From Flavobacterium fluviale (GTDB lineage: Bacteria > Bacteroidota > Bacteroidia > Flavobacteriales > Flavobacteriaceae), in the NCBI RefSeq assembly GCF_003312915.1, contig NZ_CP030261.1, forward strand, positions 2,542,001-2,606,000: 64,000 nt of DNA, written 5' to 3'. The notes beneath the pieces are model-generated. The model was not told the DNA's origin. It searched no databases and saw nothing but the letters and a program-made list of their open reading frames with translations. The position numbers were made by a program, and so were the translations under genes. Each line of letters opens with the position of its first letter. The stretch's first letter is position 1. Positions 35,934-46,786 of the stretch are shown here, piece by piece.

Positions 35934-36899
35934 TTATTCGTATTTGGCTTTACGTCTTCTTTCTTTTTCTTGGTAATCAACATTTTTTTCATTTTCAGGA
36001 TTCTTTTTTGCTTTTTCCTGAGCTTTATTTAAATCTTGTTTTTCTTTATACCATCCATCGTAACGCCATGAAATTCCAACACCGCCGTACAAAACAGAAG
36101 GCGTATTTTTAAAGTTGGTGCTTATAGAAGCGTCAACCTGCATGTTTGGAGAGAGCAGATAAGCCGCTCCGCCGCGAACAATTGCATCGCTGTAAAAATC
36201 ACTTTTATAACCCTGATTTTCTACAAATCCAGACCATTTTTCGTTAAATCCGTGTGTCAAAGTTAATACATATCCATAACTTGGATAATCAGTTCCAATG
36301 TAATCAGCAATAATATTAGTTACAAAAACCCATTTTCCTCCACCAAATAAATTTTGTGTAATTAAGGAAACTTTTGGAGAAATGGCTCCGTCCGGCGAAA
36401 AATAATAAGGATTGTCGGCACCAACAAAATTTGCTCCTGCAAATATAGAAACTGCTGGGATTAATTCACGCCAATTGAAACTATGATTGGCTTTATAGCT
36501 GTAGATGTTTACTTCTTTTTTGTTTCTGTAAGGATCGTAGATTAAATATTTGGCACCTAAAACAGTCTGCCTGAAATTATTTTTTTTGTAGCTGGTAAAT
36601 GGAGTGTCAAAATTTTCCATTTGATATTGAACATCAAGAACAAATTCTAATTGTTCAAAAAAAGCGCCGTATCTAAGCGAAAAGTCGGTTCCAAAACCGC
36701 TGGCATCGTAATTTAAAAGATCATGTTTTTCTTTGATGCCGTAAACTCCTAATTCGGCTTGGATTACTGATTTTCCAACACCGTATGCGGACATAGTTTC
36801 GCCTGGGCGATTTGAGTTGATGACATCAGTATATTGTGCAAAAAACAATTGTGGAATAAAAAAAAGTACCGGGGCAAGTAAGTTTTTAATTTTGGACAT
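35934..36899 (-). CDS. Outer-membrane beta-barrel protein, transporter-like
   Basis: 321 residues with signal peptide ending near FFAQ. The mature part shows alternating amphipathic strands with many aromatic residues (FLFRY-type: VLDVQYQMENFDT, YVLTLTHGFNEKWSGFVENQ, VDASISTNFKN) and ends in a highly charged Lys/Glu tail (QEKAKKNPENEKN). It begins with RPGETMSAYGVGKSVIQAE, as in the family often labelled 'transporter' in Flavobacteria. Probably an outer-membrane barrel of unknown substrate. The charged C-terminus is unusual for a barrel, which normally ends in an aromatic residue. 45 nt upstream of the GNAT gene on the same strand. Confidence 0.78.
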   Translation of the reverse strand: MSKIKNLLAPVLFFIPQLFFAQYTDVINSNRPGETMSAYGVGKSVIQAELGVYGIKEKHDLLNYDASGFGTDFSLRYGAFFEQLEFVLDVQYQMENFDTPFTSYKKNNFRQTVLGAKYLIYDPYRNKKEVNIYSYKANHSFNWRELIPAVSIFAGANFVGADNPYYFSPDGAISPKVSLITQNLFGGGKWVFVTNIIADYIGTDYPSYGYVLTLTHGFNEKWSGFVENQGYKSDFYSDAIVRGGAAYLLSPNMQVDASISTNFKNTPSVLYGGVGISWRYDGWYKEKQDLNKAQEKAKKNPENEKNVDYQEKERRRKAKYE

Positions 36900-36997
36900 A
36901 TAATTTTTTTTGGATTAAAATATAATAACGCATATCAAATGTACATATTTTATTATTTATTTAAGATTCATATTTTATTTTTAAACAACGGATTTAT

Positions 36998-37005
36998 TAA
37001 TTTTG
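36998..37005 (+). promoter_or_regulatory. -7 box TAATTTTG of the DUF4834 gene
   Basis: TAnnTTTG match 17 nt before the ATG at 37023. An in-frame ATG at 36939 lies upstream of this box, which argues for the later start. Confidence 0.5.
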
Positions 37006-37022
37006 GAAAAAATTTTACAGTT

Positions 37023-37304
37023 ATGCAAGAAGCATCATTTTCAGGTTTAAGATTAATTATTGGCATTATTGCCTTTTATTACATTTTTAAATTCTTAGCT
37101 AGAATCTTTTTACCAGTTTTGGTGAAAAAGGCTGTTGAAAACGCAAGTCAAAATTTTCAAAGACAACAGCAATATCAAAGTAATACATGGCAGAATAATA
37201 ATACCAATACTAAAGACGAAATAATTATTAATACTGCAAATGCTAAAAACCCGCGCGAAACCAAAAAAGTGGGAGAGTATGTTGATTACGAAGAAATAGA
37301 TTAG
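37023..37304 (+). CDS. DUF4834 family small membrane protein
   Basis: 93 residues from ATG 37023 (MQEASFSGLRLIIGIIAFYY). One transmembrane helix at about 8-30, then a Gln/Asn-rich polar segment (NFQRQQQYQSNTWQNNNTN) and a C-terminal acidic motif KVGEYVDYEEID that is characteristic of the family. Function unknown. It precedes the YfhO-type gene by 49 nt and is likely in the same operon, as often seen in Flavobacteria. Confidence 0.82.
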   Translation: MQEASFSGLRLIIGIIAFYYIFKFLARIFLPVLVKKAVENASQNFQRQQQYQSNTWQNNNTNTKDEIIINTANAKNPRETKKVGEYVDYEEID

Positions 37305-37353
37305 ATTTGTGTCCTGATAATTTAGGATTCATTTTAACCCAAACCAGCCAAAA

Positions 37354-39807
37354 TTGAAAATAATAAATAAGTTCTATCCGCACGCCCTTGTTGTACTGGG
37401 CTTTATCCTTGTTTCATTAATTTATTTTTATCCAGTTCTACAAGGAAAACAAATTTTCCAATCTGACATCGCTCAATACACCGGAATGGCAAAAGAGCAA
37501 AACGATTTTAGAGCAGTGGAAAATGCTGAACCTTATTGGACCAATTCAGCTTTTGGCGGTATGCCGACTTATCAGCTTGGAGCCAATTATCCAAATGATT
37601 TTGTTGGGAAAATAGATGATGTACTGCGTTTTCTGCCGCGTCCTGCAGATTACTTATTTTTATATTTTCTTGGATTCTACGGTTTGTTATTAGTTTTAAA
37701 AACAGATCCATTAAAGGCTTTTATTGGAGCCATTGCGTTTGGTTTTTCTACTTATTTAATCATTATTTTAGGAGTTGGACACAATGCCAAAGCTCACGCG
37801 ATTGCGTATATGCCTTTGGTAATTGCGGGTTTTATACTCGTCTTTCAGAAAAAATATGTCTGGGGAGGTCTGCTCACCATGTTTGCCGTGGCGTTAGAAA
37901 TTAATGCCAACCACTTTCAAATGACCTATTATCTATTGATTTTCTTATTGATACTTTCAGGTTATTATGCTTTTGACTTCATTAAAAACAAAGAATATAA
38001 GCCGCTTTTAATTTCAATTGGCACTTTGACTGTTGCAGGGATTTTTGCAATTGGCGCCAATGCCGGAAATTTATTAGCAACAAGCGAATACGCAAAATAC
38101 AGTATTAGAGATAAAAGTGAGCTGACTTTTAATCCAGACGGATCTAAAAATGAGACTACTGCAGCTATGACAACAGATTATATCACAGAATATAGTTATG
38201 GTATTGCAGAAAGCTTAAATTTAATTGCACCTCGAATTTTTGGAGGTTCAAGCCACGAAAATGTAGGTACAGACAGCCGTATGTACGAATTTATGCTGGA
38301 AAAAGGAGTTCCAGCAAGTCAGGCGCAAGATTTCGTTTCAGGAATGCCAACTTATTGGGGAGATCAGCCAATAGTTTCTGCACCCGCCTATATTGGAGCA
38401 GTAGTGTTCTTTTTGGCAGTTTTAGCATTGTTTATAGACGAAAGAAAAATCAAATATGTATTTCTAACAGGAGCCTTGTTTACACTGGTGCTTTCTTGGG
38501 GAAAAAATTTCTCATTACTGACAAACTTTTTCATAGAGTATGTACCAATGTATGATAAGTTTAGAGCTGTTTCTTCTATTCAGGTTATTTTAGAACTGTG
38601 TTTTCCTGTTTTGGCTGTTATGGGATTGCAGTCATTCTTTAAAGCTAAAGATGAACCAAAATTACAGCAAAAAGCTTTAGTACAAACGGGAGTTTTTGGC
38701 TTAGGAGTAATTGCAATTTTAGTTATTGCTAAAGGATTTTTCCATTTTACAGGAGCAAGCGATCAATATTTTTTAGAAAGCTACGGGCCGGAATTTGTGG
38801 ATGCACTGAAAGAAGACAGGATGACAATGTATTACGCAGATTTATTGCGATCTGGATTTTTAATCGTAATTACTTTTGTGATTTTATGGATGTTCATTAA
38901 AAATAAATTTTCTCAAAGAACAACTTTAATTGTAGTTGGAATTGTAATGATTTTTGATTTGTTTTTTGTGGACAAAAAATATGTTTCTGCAAAAGATTTT
39001 GTAAGTCCAGTTCAAATTGCAGCACCTTTTCAAGAAACACCTGCCGATTCTCAGATTTTAAAAGATACATCGATTTACCGTGTTTTTGATCTTCAAGGAC
39101 AATTGCAGGGAAGATCTTCGTACTTCCATAAAACAATTGGTGGATATAGTGCTGTAAGACCTAGAAGAATGCAGCAATTGTATGATTATCAAATTGCTAA
39201 AAATAACCTTGAAATACTTAATATGCTTAACGTTAAGTATGTAATTCAAGTAGATAAAGAAGGAAGCCAGATTCCGACTCAAAATCCAGATGCTAACGGA
39301 AATGCTTGGTTTGTAAGTGCTGTAAAATTGGTTAACAAACCAGACGACGTTATGAAAGCGTTGAATACTCTGGATACCAAAAAAGTAGCGGTCTTCAATG
39401 TTCATGAGCATGAAAGTAAATTTCAAAATGCAAGATTAAAGAAAGCTTTTGATACAACTGGAACAATTAAAGTAGTTACATATAAACCAAATTATATTAA
39501 ATACAAGTCTGAGAACGAGAAAGATGGTTTAGCTGTCTTCTCTGAGATGTATTATAAAAATGGATGGAACGCATATATAGACGGTAAATTGACCGATCAT
39601 TTCCCTGTTGATTATGTTTTAAGAGCAATGGAAATTCCAGGAGGAAAACATACAATCGAATTTAAATTTGAGCCTCAAGTTATAAAAACTGGAGGAACAA
39701 TTACGCTGATTAGTTCAATTGGAATGTTACTGCTTTTAGCTGGAGGAATTTATTTTGAAAAATTCTACCGCAAAGGTTCACAAAGTGACAACGGAGATAA
39801 AAAATAA
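37354..39807 (+). CDS. YfhO family membrane protein
   Basis: 817 residues starting at a TTG codon (37354); no ATG exists before residue 45, and the first helix (HALVVLGFILVSLIYFYPVL) needs this start. About 13 hydrophobic segments, mostly in residues 8-540, and a soluble C-terminal part with a final helix at about 780-800. Block FQSDIAQYTGMAKEQ and the GGMPTYQLG motif are seen in YfhO proteins, which belong to the GT-C-like group implicated in glycosylating teichoic acids or other envelope glycans. In operon with a GT4 and flippase downstream, so envelope polysaccharide work is likely. Confidence 0.88.
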   Translation: MKIINKFYPHALVVLGFILVSLIYFYPVLQGKQIFQSDIAQYTGMAKEQNDFRAVENAEPYWTNSAFGGMPTYQLGANYPNDFVGKIDDVLRFLPRPADYLFLYFLGFYGLLLVLKTDPLKAFIGAIAFGFSTYLIIILGVGHNAKAHAIAYMPLVIAGFILVFQKKYVWGGLLTMFAVALEINANHFQMTYYLLIFLLILSGYYAFDFIKNKEYKPLLISIGTLTVAGIFAIGANAGNLLATSEYAKYSIRDKSELTFNPDGSKNETTAAMTTDYITEYSYGIAESLNLIAPRIFGGSSHENVGTDSRMYEFMLEKGVPASQAQDFVSGMPTYWGDQPIVSAPAYIGAVVFFLAVLALFIDERKIKYVFLTGALFTLVLSWGKNFSLLTNFFIEYVPMYDKFRAVSSIQVILELCFPVLAVMGLQSFFKAKDEPKLQQKALVQTGVFGLGVIAILVIAKGFFHFTGASDQYFLESYGPEFVDALKEDRMTMYYADLLRSGFLIVITFVILWMFIKNKFSQRTTLIVVGIVMIFDLFFVDKKYVSAKDFVSPVQIAAPFQETPADSQILKDTSIYRVFDLQGQLQGRSSYFHKTIGGYSAVRPRRMQQLYDYQIAKNNLEILNMLNVKYVIQVDKEGSQIPTQNPDANGNAWFVSAVKLVNKPDDVMKALNTLDTKKVAVFNVHEHESKFQNARLKKAFDTTGTIKVVTYKPNYIKYKSENEKDGLAVFSEMYYKNGWNAYIDGKLTDHFPVDYVLRAMEIPGGKHTIEFKFEPQVIKTGGTITLISSIGMLLLLAGGIYFEKFYRKGSQSDNGDKK

Positions 39808-39870
39808 TTTAAAATCTTTGCGATACTTAGCGGATTCTTTGCGAATCTCTGTGGAACTGAATAATCTTAA

Positions 39871-41160
39871 ATGGAACAAAAAAAACTTTTAATAATTACC
39901 TATTACTTTCCGCCTGCGGGAGGGCCGGGTGTACAGCGCTGGTTGAAATTTGTAAAATATCTGCCGGAATTTAATGTACAGCCAATCGTATATGTTCCAG
40001 AAAATCCAACATATCCCATTGTTGATGAAGGTTTAGTTAGCGAAGTATCTGATAAGGTAATTGTTCTAAAAAACAAAATTTGGGAACCTTACCAGCTGGC
40101 TTCAGTTTTTTCAAAAAATAAGACCAAAAAAATCAGTTCAGGAATTTTCCCGCAAAAGAAAAAGCAGACTTTTTTGGATAAAACTTTTCTTTGGGTTCGA
40201 GGAAATCTTTTTATTCCAGACGCGCGTGTTTTTTGGGTAAAACCTTCTGTGTCTTATCTTGAAAGATATATTAGAGAAAATAATATTGATACTATTGTCA
40301 CTTCGGGACCGCCGCATAGTCTGCATTTAATTGGTTTAGAGTTACAGCAAAAATTAAAAGTAAAATGGTTTGCCGATTTTCGTGATCCTTGGACTACGAT
40401 CGGCTATCACAAAGCGCTTCGTTTATCCTCATATGCTGAAAAGAAGCATAAAAGTTTAGAGCACAAAGTACTTAATTCGGCGGATGAAATTATTGTAACC
40501 AGTAAAACCACAAAAACTGAATTTGAGGCTATTACAAACAAACCAATTACGGTTATTACAAATGGCTATGATGTTGAAACTGTAGAAAAACAGACCTTAG
40601 ACAGTAAATTTTCTTTAGCTCATATTGGCTCTTTTTTATCAGACAGAAACCCGCCATTTCTGTGGGAGGTTTTAGTTGAACTAGTAAAAGAAGTACCTGA
40701 TTTTAAATCTCATTTAGAAATTAAACTTATTGGCGCTGTGAGTCAAGAAGTTTTAGATGCAATACAAGAACATCAATTAAAAGACTATTTGAATTTAGTA
40801 GGTTACGTTTCTCACAAAGAAGCGGTTGCGCACCAAAGAAAATCTCAAGTTTTACTTTTAATCGAGATTAATTCTGAAGATACTAAAAGCATTATTCCGG
40901 GAAAATTGTTTGAATATATGGTTTCCAACCGCCCAATTATAGCTATTGGACCTGAAGGTTCTGATTTTGCAGATATTGTGACACAAACTAATACAGGCGT
41001 ATTTTTTGATTATTCTGAAAAAGCGAGGTTAAAAAGTGTAATTTTGGACTTTTTTAATCAGTTTTTGGAAGGGAAATTGCAGGCACACGGAATTGGTTTA
41101 CAGCAATATTCCAGAAAAAATCTAACCAGACAACTGGCGCAGCTGATTAGTAAATCATAA
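39871..41160 (+). CDS. Family 4 glycosyltransferase
   Basis: 429 residues, GT-B fold. N-terminal LIITYYFPPAGGPGVQRWLK is the usual acceptor-side Gly-rich loop; the donor side has DEIIVTSKTTKTEFE, VITNGYDVE, LAHIGSFLSDRNP, and SIIPGKLFEYMVSNRPIIAI with the conserved Glu that binds the nucleotide-sugar. Lacks a signal peptide, so it acts on the cytoplasmic face. It lies between YfhO and a flippase. The sugar and acceptor are unknown. The spacer 39808-39870 carries a phrase repeat (CTTTGCGATACTTAGCGG). Confidence 0.9.
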   Translation: MEQKKLLIITYYFPPAGGPGVQRWLKFVKYLPEFNVQPIVYVPENPTYPIVDEGLVSEVSDKVIVLKNKIWEPYQLASVFSKNKTKKISSGIFPQKKKQTFLDKTFLWVRGNLFIPDARVFWVKPSVSYLERYIRENNIDTIVTSGPPHSLHLIGLELQQKLKVKWFADFRDPWTTIGYHKALRLSSYAEKKHKSLEHKVLNSADEIIVTSKTTKTEFEAITNKPITVITNGYDVETVEKQTLDSKFSLAHIGSFLSDRNPPFLWEVLVELVKEVPDFKSHLEIKLIGAVSQEVLDAIQEHQLKDYLNLVGYVSHKEAVAHQRKSQVLLLIEINSEDTKSIIPGKLFEYMVSNRPIIAIGPEGSDFADIVTQTNTGVFFDYSEKARLKSVILDFFNQFLEGKLQAHGIGLQQYSRKNLTRQLAQLISKS

Positions 41161-41207
41161 GATTGTAAAAAATCTAAACTCTAAAATTTAAATTCAGAAA
41201 TCCAAAT

Positions 41208-42677
41208 ATGGGTATTGTCTTAAATCAGTCTTTTAAAAATACTATAATTACCTATATTGGTTTCGGAATCGGGGCCATTAATACATTATATCTTTACCCT
41301 GTTTTTCTTGGTGCAACATATTATGCTTTAACTAATTATATCACATCTGCTGCTAACGTAATTATGCCCTTATTTGCAATTGGAATGCAAAATACACTGG
41401 TAAAATTTTATTCGCAGTATAAAACAGAAGAAGAAAGAGAGCAGTTTTTGTCTTTTACGGCATTGTTTCCAATTTTGATGTGTATTCCGCTCGGACTAAT
41501 TGGAATTTTTTTCTACGATGATATAACCGATTTTGTTTCAAAGGAAAATCCTGTTGTTCGTGAATTTATGCTTTTGATTCCTTTTATCGGAATTTGTATG
41601 GCGTATTTTGAGATTTTTTACGCATGGGCTAGAGTGCATATGCATTCGGTTTTTGGGAATTTTATCAAAGAAGTAGGTTTACGACTGCTTTCTACAATTG
41701 CCTTAATTGGACTTTATTTTAAATGGATTAGCTTAATTGAATTTGTGTATGTAACCGCAGCTATTTATTTCATGGCTTTTATTGTTACAATGTTGTATGC
41801 GTTTTATATAAAGAAGCCTAATTTTCAGATTACAATACCTGAAAATGTGAAAAGTGTAATGGAGTATACTTTTTATATAATTTTATCAGGAAGCGTAGCT
41901 AATCTGCTTTTAGATGGTGATAAATTGATGCTGAATCAATACATGAAGATTGAAAATATAGCTTATTATTCTGTTGCTACTTATATTGCTTTGGTGATTT
42001 CTGTTCCGAGCCGTGCTATGCATCAAATTGTGTATCCAATTACAGCTAAATTAATGCATGAAAACAAATATGACGAATTAAATCAGTTATATAAAAAAAC
42101 CTCTATCAACCTTCAAATGGTGGGTGGATTTGTTATGCTTTGTATTTTTGTAAATATCAATCAATTATATGAATTAGTTCCAAAGGAGTACAGCGGTGGA
42201 ATTTCTGTTGTATTCATGATTGGCCTTTCTAAATATTTTGATTTGATTTTAGGAAACAATAATGCCATTATTTTCAACACAAAATATTACCGAATGGTGT
42301 TGTATTTAGGTTTAATGTTAGTGGTTTTAACCATTATTTTAAACATGATCTTTATTCCTATTTTAGGGATTTTCGGTTCAGCATTTGCAACACTTTTGTC
42401 TATAACTTTGTACAGTTTAGCTAAGCTGCTGTTTGTGGTTAAGAAACTTCATCTTTATCCTTTTACCAAACAAACGATTTACTCAATGCTGCTTACTTTT
42501 GCATTGTTCCTGATTTTCTACTTTTGGGAATTTCCATTTTTCCAATTGATCAGTATTGCTTTAAAATCGATTTTGGTGACTATTTTATATGTTTATTTGA
42601 ATTATAAATTCGAAATTTCAAAAGATATAAATAATGTTATCGACTCGATTTTTAAGAAGATTGGAATTAGGATTTAA
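41208..42677 (+). CDS. Polysaccharide flippase (Wzx/MATE-like)
   Basis: 489 residues with about 14 hydrophobic helices and the start GIVLNQSFKNTIITYIGFGI typical of oligosaccharide flippases of the MOP superfamily. Lipid-linked sugar chains are moved across the inner membrane. Acts with the GT4 gene 47 nt upstream. No polymerase (Wzy) is seen, so the substrate may be a preassembled unit such as a lipooligosaccharide part. Confidence 0.9.
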   Translation: MGIVLNQSFKNTIITYIGFGIGAINTLYLYPVFLGATYYALTNYITSAANVIMPLFAIGMQNTLVKFYSQYKTEEEREQFLSFTALFPILMCIPLGLIGIFFYDDITDFVSKENPVVREFMLLIPFIGICMAYFEIFYAWARVHMHSVFGNFIKEVGLRLLSTIALIGLYFKWISLIEFVYVTAAIYFMAFIVTMLYAFYIKKPNFQITIPENVKSVMEYTFYIILSGSVANLLLDGDKLMLNQYMKIENIAYYSVATYIALVISVPSRAMHQIVYPITAKLMHENKYDELNQLYKKTSINLQMVGGFVMLCIFVNINQLYELVPKEYSGGISVVFMIGLSKYFDLILGNNNAIIFNTKYYRMVLYLGLMLVVLTIILNMIFIPILGIFGSAFATLLSITLYSLAKLLFVVKKLHLYPFTKQTIYSMLLTFALFLIFYFWEFPFFQLISIALKSILVTILYVYLNYKFEISKDINNVIDSIFKKIGIRI

Positions 42678-43070
42678 GTTTTATATTTAAATTTCTTTAA
42701 TTAAAAACTTCGGCTATTGTATTGTTTTTAACGATTTAGAATTGCCTTAAGTTAGGCTGAAACTACTATAAAAGTTGTATGTTTTTTTAAAAGTAAAGCT
42801 GGATTTCGCATTTTTAATTTGACATCAAGGTTAAATAATTGAAATCGATTTATTAAATAAAAAATTTTAACACGTAATTATTTTGTAATTAATTTAATAA
42901 AAATTAACTTTATACTGCAAATTTAGCACAACTTTGAAGAAATTGCAGATTTATTTGTAACAAAATCACTGAATGTAGGTATTTTTTTATGTTTTTAATA
43001 TCAATACCTTTGTAATAAATTGTGCAAGAAAAAGTTTATGATTAATGTAGAAATGTAGATTAGAATAATT
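42678..43070. other. AT-rich intergenic region
   Basis: 393 nt without a coding frame. The only recognisable element is TACCTTTG (43005-43012), a -7 box for the 99-residue protein downstream, which gives a leader of about 50 nt. Otherwise no structure is seen. Confidence 0.6.
43005..43012 (+). promoter_or_regulatory. -7 box TACCTTTG
   Basis: TAnnTTTG match 58 nt before the ATG at 43071; no -33 TTG in range. Confidence 0.5.
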
Positions 43071-43370
43071 ATGAAAGACAATCATCTCAGCCAGGAACAA
43101 AGCATGCAGGTATTTTCTAATATGATATCAAATAAAGTTCATAATGGATTTACTTTAGAAGAGAGAAACGATGAATTCCTTTTTGCTGTCTTATCGAAAG
43201 GAGGAAAAGTCGTTAACCACAGTTTGAATTTCTTGATTTTTTGTTTAACTCTAGGTTTATGGTCATTTGCTTGGCTGTATTTAACCTTTGAGGCATCAAA
43301 ACAAAAAAAGGTTTTAGTAGCTATAGACGAAGATGGAGTTCCTTTTGAGGAAAGATGTTTAGTAGCTTAG
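43071..43370 (+). CDS. Small membrane protein of unknown function
   Basis: 99 residues. A polar N-terminal half (HLSQEQSMQVFSNMISNKV) is followed by one long hydrophobic stretch at about 52-74 (LNFLIFCLTLGLWSFAWLYL) and a charged tail (KKVLVAIDEDG). No family recognised. Isolated gene with its own -7 box and a strong terminator. Confidence 0.75.
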   Translation: MKDNHLSQEQSMQVFSNMISNKVHNGFTLEERNDEFLFAVLSKGGKVVNHSLNFLIFCLTLGLWSFAWLYLTFEASKQKKVLVAIDEDGVPFEERCLVA

Positions 43371-43397
43371 CATTTTTAAAGAAATAAAATAAAATAA

Positions 43398-43447
43398 AAG
43401 CCATAAATGCATTCTTAATCAAAATGTATTTATGGCTTATTTTTTTT
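43398..43447. terminator. Bidirectional terminator
   Basis: AAGCCATAAAT and ATTTATGGCTT arms, loop about 19 nt, T run on the plus strand. Lies between the small membrane gene and uvrA, which converge. Confidence 0.85.
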
Positions 43448-43459
43448 AGAATGATTATT

Positions 43460-46255
43460 TTATAGCTTGTCTTTTAGATAAACACCTGTAACCGATTCTT
43501 TTACTTTTACAATTTCTTCAGGAGTTCCAGAAGCGAGCAGATGTCCGCCGTTTTCTCCACCTTCTGGGCCTAAATCCAAAATCCAGTCGGCACATTTTAT
43601 TAAATCCAGATTATGTTCGATGACGATAATAGAATGTCCTTTATCTATTAATGCATCAAATGACGCTAGAAGCTTTTTGATGTCATGGAAATGAAGACCA
43701 GTTGTAGGCTCATCAAAAACAAATAATGCCTTATCCTTAGTTGCACCTTTTACCAAGAAAGAAGCCAGTTTAATACGCTGGGCTTCACCACCAGAAAGAG
43801 TAGAAGAAGATTGTCCTAATTGTACATAACCTAATCCAACATCTTGTAAAGGCTGTAATTTCTGCGTTATTTTCGACTGCTTGTTTTTTTCAAAGAAAGT
43901 AATAGCATCATCAATAGTCATAGTCAGAATGTCATTGATGTTTTGATTATCAAAAGTAACCTCTAAGATTTCTTTTTTGAATCTTTTTCCACCGCAAGTT
44001 TCGCAAGGAAGTGAGACATCGGCCATAAAGACCATCTCGACGTTTATAGAGCCTTCTCCTTTACAAGTTTCGCATCGGCCTCCGTCTACGTTAAAAGAAA
44101 AATGTTTGGCCTGATAGCCTCTTATTTTAGATAATTTTTCTTTTGCATACAAATCTCGAATGTCATCGTATGCTTTGATATAGGTCACAGGATTAGATCT
44201 CGAACTTCTTCCAATCGGATTCTGGTCTACATATTCAATATGTTTAATTTGAGAAAATGAACCCTTTAGTTCGCTGAATTGACCTGCTTTTTCGGCGGCG
44301 CTTTCCAGTTTTTTCTGCATTGCAGGAAACAATATCTTTTTGATCAAAGTACTTTTTCCACTTCCAGAAACCCCGGTAACAACTGTTAAGACATCTAGAG
44401 GAAAAGTAACATTGATGTTTTTTAAATTGTTTTCGCGAGCGCCAACAATATCAATATGGTTTTTAAATTTTCTTCTTTTCTTTGGAACCGAAATTTCTAA
44501 ATCTCCGTTGAGATATTTAGCAGTTAACGAGTCAGATTTTAAAATTTCATCATAAGTTCCTTGCGCCACAAGATTTCCTCCAAAAGTTCCAGCTTCAGGA
44601 CCAATATCAATAATCATGTCGGCAGCTTTCATAATGTCTTCATCGTGTTCCACTACAATAACCGTATTGCCTAAATCACGAAGAGAAAGTAAAACTTTTA
44701 TCAGACGTTCAGAATCTTTTGGATGAAGGCCAATACTTGGCTCATCTAAAATATACATAGATCCAACTAAACTGCTCCCAAGAGAAGTAGCAAGATTAAT
44801 ACGCTGCGATTCACCTCCTGAAAGTGTAGCGGAATTTCGATTTAAAGTAAGATAATCTAATCCGACTTCGGTTAAGAATGACAAACGATTGTTGATTTCG
44901 ACCATCAAACGTTTCGCAATCTGCTGTTCGTAAACATTTAATTCGATGTTTTTAAAGAAAGTTACCAAATGCTTTATTGGTAAATCAACTAAATCAGAAA
45001 CTGTTTTACTATTAATTTTTACGTAAGAAGCTTCTTCGCGTAAGCGCTTGCCTTTACACACATGGCATTTTGTTTTGCCGCGGTAACGCGATAACATTAC
45101 GCGGTTTTGAATTTTATAATTCTTTTCTTCTAATTCTCTAAAGAAATCATTAAGTCCTTGGAAATACTGATTTCCAGTCCAGATTAAATCTTTCTGTTCT
45201 TCGGTAAGTTGAAAATAAGGTTTGTGAATAGGGAAATCAAACTTATAAGCATGTTTAACCAATTCGTCTTTATACCAGCTCATACTATCGCCTCGCCAAG
45301 GATAAATGGCACTTTCAAAAACTGATAAAGAAGTATTTGGAACAACCAAATCGGCATCAATACCTATTATATTTCCATAACCTTCACAAACGGGACAAGC
45401 TCCGTAAGGATTGTTAAAACTGAATAAGTGAACATTTGGTTCTAAGAAATTAATTCCGTCCAGTTCAAATTTATTCGAGTAAGAAAATCTTTTATCAGAT
45501 TCCAATTCTTGAAGATAACAAATACCTTTTCCTTCAAAAAAAGCAGTCTGCACAGCATCTGAAAGGCGGTTGTAAAATTCCTCTTCTTCCTTTACAATGA
45601 TACGATCAATAACAAGCAGTATGTCTTTATTGTCAAATTTATGAAGATCCGAAGGTGTAAATTCGTCCAGACGAACCATTTCGTTATCAACCAAAATACG
45701 GGCAAAACCTTGCTGCAGTAAAACTTTTAATTTGTCTTCAAGCTGTCTTCCTTCTTCAAGATGAATCGGAGAGAGCAAAAGCCATCTGCTGTCAATTGGC
45801 AGAGTTTTCACGTCAGAAATAACATCTGTTACCGTATTTTTTTTGACTTCTTGTCCAGAGATAGGAGAGTATGTGCGGCCTATTCGGGCAAACAAAAGTT
45901 TGATGTAATCATAAATTTCTGTTGATGTTCCTACAGTCGAACGGGCGTTTGTCGTATTTACCTTCTGTTCAATAGCAATTGCGGGTGCGATACCTTTAAT
46001 ATATTCAACTTTAGGTTTATCCAAGCGTCCTAAAAACTGACGTGCATAAGAAGATAAACTTTCTACATAACGTCTTTGTCCTTCGGCATATAAAGTATCA
46101 AAAGCTAAACTCGATTTTCCTGATCCAGAAAGACCTGTTATAACAACAAGTTTGTTTCTCGGAATAACCACATCTACATTTTTTAGATTATGTACTTGTG
46201 CTCCTTTTATTATAATATTTGATTTTGGGTCTATTTTAGAAAGATCAATTTGCAT
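43460..46255 (-). CDS. uvrA: Excinuclease ABC subunit A
   Basis: 931 residues from the ATG at 46255; an in-frame TTG at 46285 lies upstream of the -7 box. Two ABC ATPase units: Walker [10 protein letters not shown] and GVSGSGKST, signatures [12 protein letters not shown] and [12 protein letters not shown]. Zinc-binding CxxC pairs in [24 protein letters not shown] and CETCGGKR. Recognises helix distortion for nucleotide excision repair with UvrB. No other uvr gene is in the window. Confidence 0.97.
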   Translation of the reverse strand: MQIDLSKIDPKSNIIIKGAQVHNLKNVDVVIPRNKLVVITGLSGSGKSSLAFDTLYAEGQRRYVESLSSYARQFLGRLDKPKVEYIKGIAPAIAIEQKVNTTNARSTVGTSTEIYDYIKLLFARIGRTYSPISGQEVKKNTVTDVISDVKTLPIDSRWLLLSPIHLEEGRQLEDKLKVLLQQGFARILVDNEMVRLDEFTPSDLHKFDNKDILLVIDRIIVKEEEEFYNRLSDAVQTAFFEGKGICYLQELESDKRFSYSNKFELDGINFLEPNVHLFSFNNPYGACPVCEGYGNIIGIDADLVVPNTSLSVFESAIYPWRGDSMSWYKDELVKHAYKFDFPIHKPYFQLTEEQKDLIWTGNQYFQGLNDFFRELEEKNYKIQNRVMLSRYRGKTKCHVCKGKRLREEASYVKINSKTVSDLVDLPIKHLVTFFKNIELNVYEQQIAKRLMVEINNRLSFLTEVGLDYLTLNRNSATLSGGESQRINLATSLGSSLVGSMYILDEPSIGLHPKDSERLIKVLLSLRDLGNTVIVVEHDEDIMKAADMIIDIGPEAGTFGGNLVAQGTYDEILKSDSLTAKYLNGDLEISVPKKRRKFKNHIDIVGARENNLKNINVTFPLDVLTVVTGVSGSGKSTLIKKILFPAMQKKLESAAEKAGQFSELKGSFSQIKHIEYVDQNPIGRSSRSNPVTYIKAYDDIRDLYAKEKLSKIRGYQAKHFSFNVDGGRCETCKGEGSINVEMVFMADVSLPCETCGGKRFKKEILEVTFDNQNINDILTMTIDDAITFFEKNKQSKITQKLQPLQDVGLGYVQLGQSSSTLSGGEAQRIKLASFLVKGATKDKALFVFDEPTTGLHFHDIKKLLASFDALIDKGHSIIVIEHNLDLIKCADWILDLGPEGGENGGHLLASGTPEEIVKVKESVTGVYLKDKL

Positions 46256-46272
46256 AAAAAAGTCAATTTTTA

Positions 46273-46280
46273 CAAAAGTA
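46273..46280 (-). promoter_or_regulatory. -7 box TACTTTTG of uvrA
   Basis: TAnnTTTG match on the minus strand, 17 nt before the ATG at 46255. Confidence 0.5.
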
Positions 46281-46285
46281 ATCAA

Positions 46286-46786
46286 TTTTGAATTGGATTT
46301 TGTTAAGGATATAGTTCCAAATTCTAACTATTTTACCATAATATAAATCAGTTTAAAGAGTTGTTTTTCCGATAATTCTGATTTTTTTTTAACATAAAAT
46401 TCAAGTAAAACTGTAAAAGACAAAAAAAAGCTCTATATTGTCATCAGCTTAAATCGAAAATTATATTGATTTACGTTCAGAATTAATAAAAAGCACAATT
46501 TAATATCATTAATTGTAAGGTATTTATCGCTATTTTTTGAAAGACATGCTTTATCTTCAAATCAGAGGTTTAGTGTTGTTTCAATGTAAACTTTAAGTTT
46601 ATCTTACTTTAATAAATTTTTTACTAATAATTATTAGTGGTTTTATTTGCATTTTCAAATAATAATTTGTTAAATTTGACCACAATATTAACACAACTCA
46701 ACAAAAAAAAGATCGCCTATTTAGAAAAACTACTTTTTAGAAAAAATTACTCCAAATTTTAAAACAAAAACTAAAAAAGTAGTATT
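46286..46786. other. AT-rich divergent intergenic region
   Basis: About 500 nt between uvrA and the sigma factor gene without a plausible frame. It holds the uvrA upstream region and, near the right end, the promoter of the sigma factor. The rest is AT-rich with no palindrome I could find. Confidence 0.6.
46646..46678 (+). promoter_or_regulatory. Promoter of the ECF sigma factor gene
   Basis: TTTG at 46646-46649 and TAAATTTG at 46671-46678 with 21 nt between. The leader to the ATG is about 100 nt, long for this genome. Confidence 0.65.

Noticed and set aside
46286..46786. Possible non-coding RNA in the long gap before the sigma factor
   Set aside because: Only AT-rich sequence and one promoter box were found; there is no hairpin or terminator to support an RNA gene.
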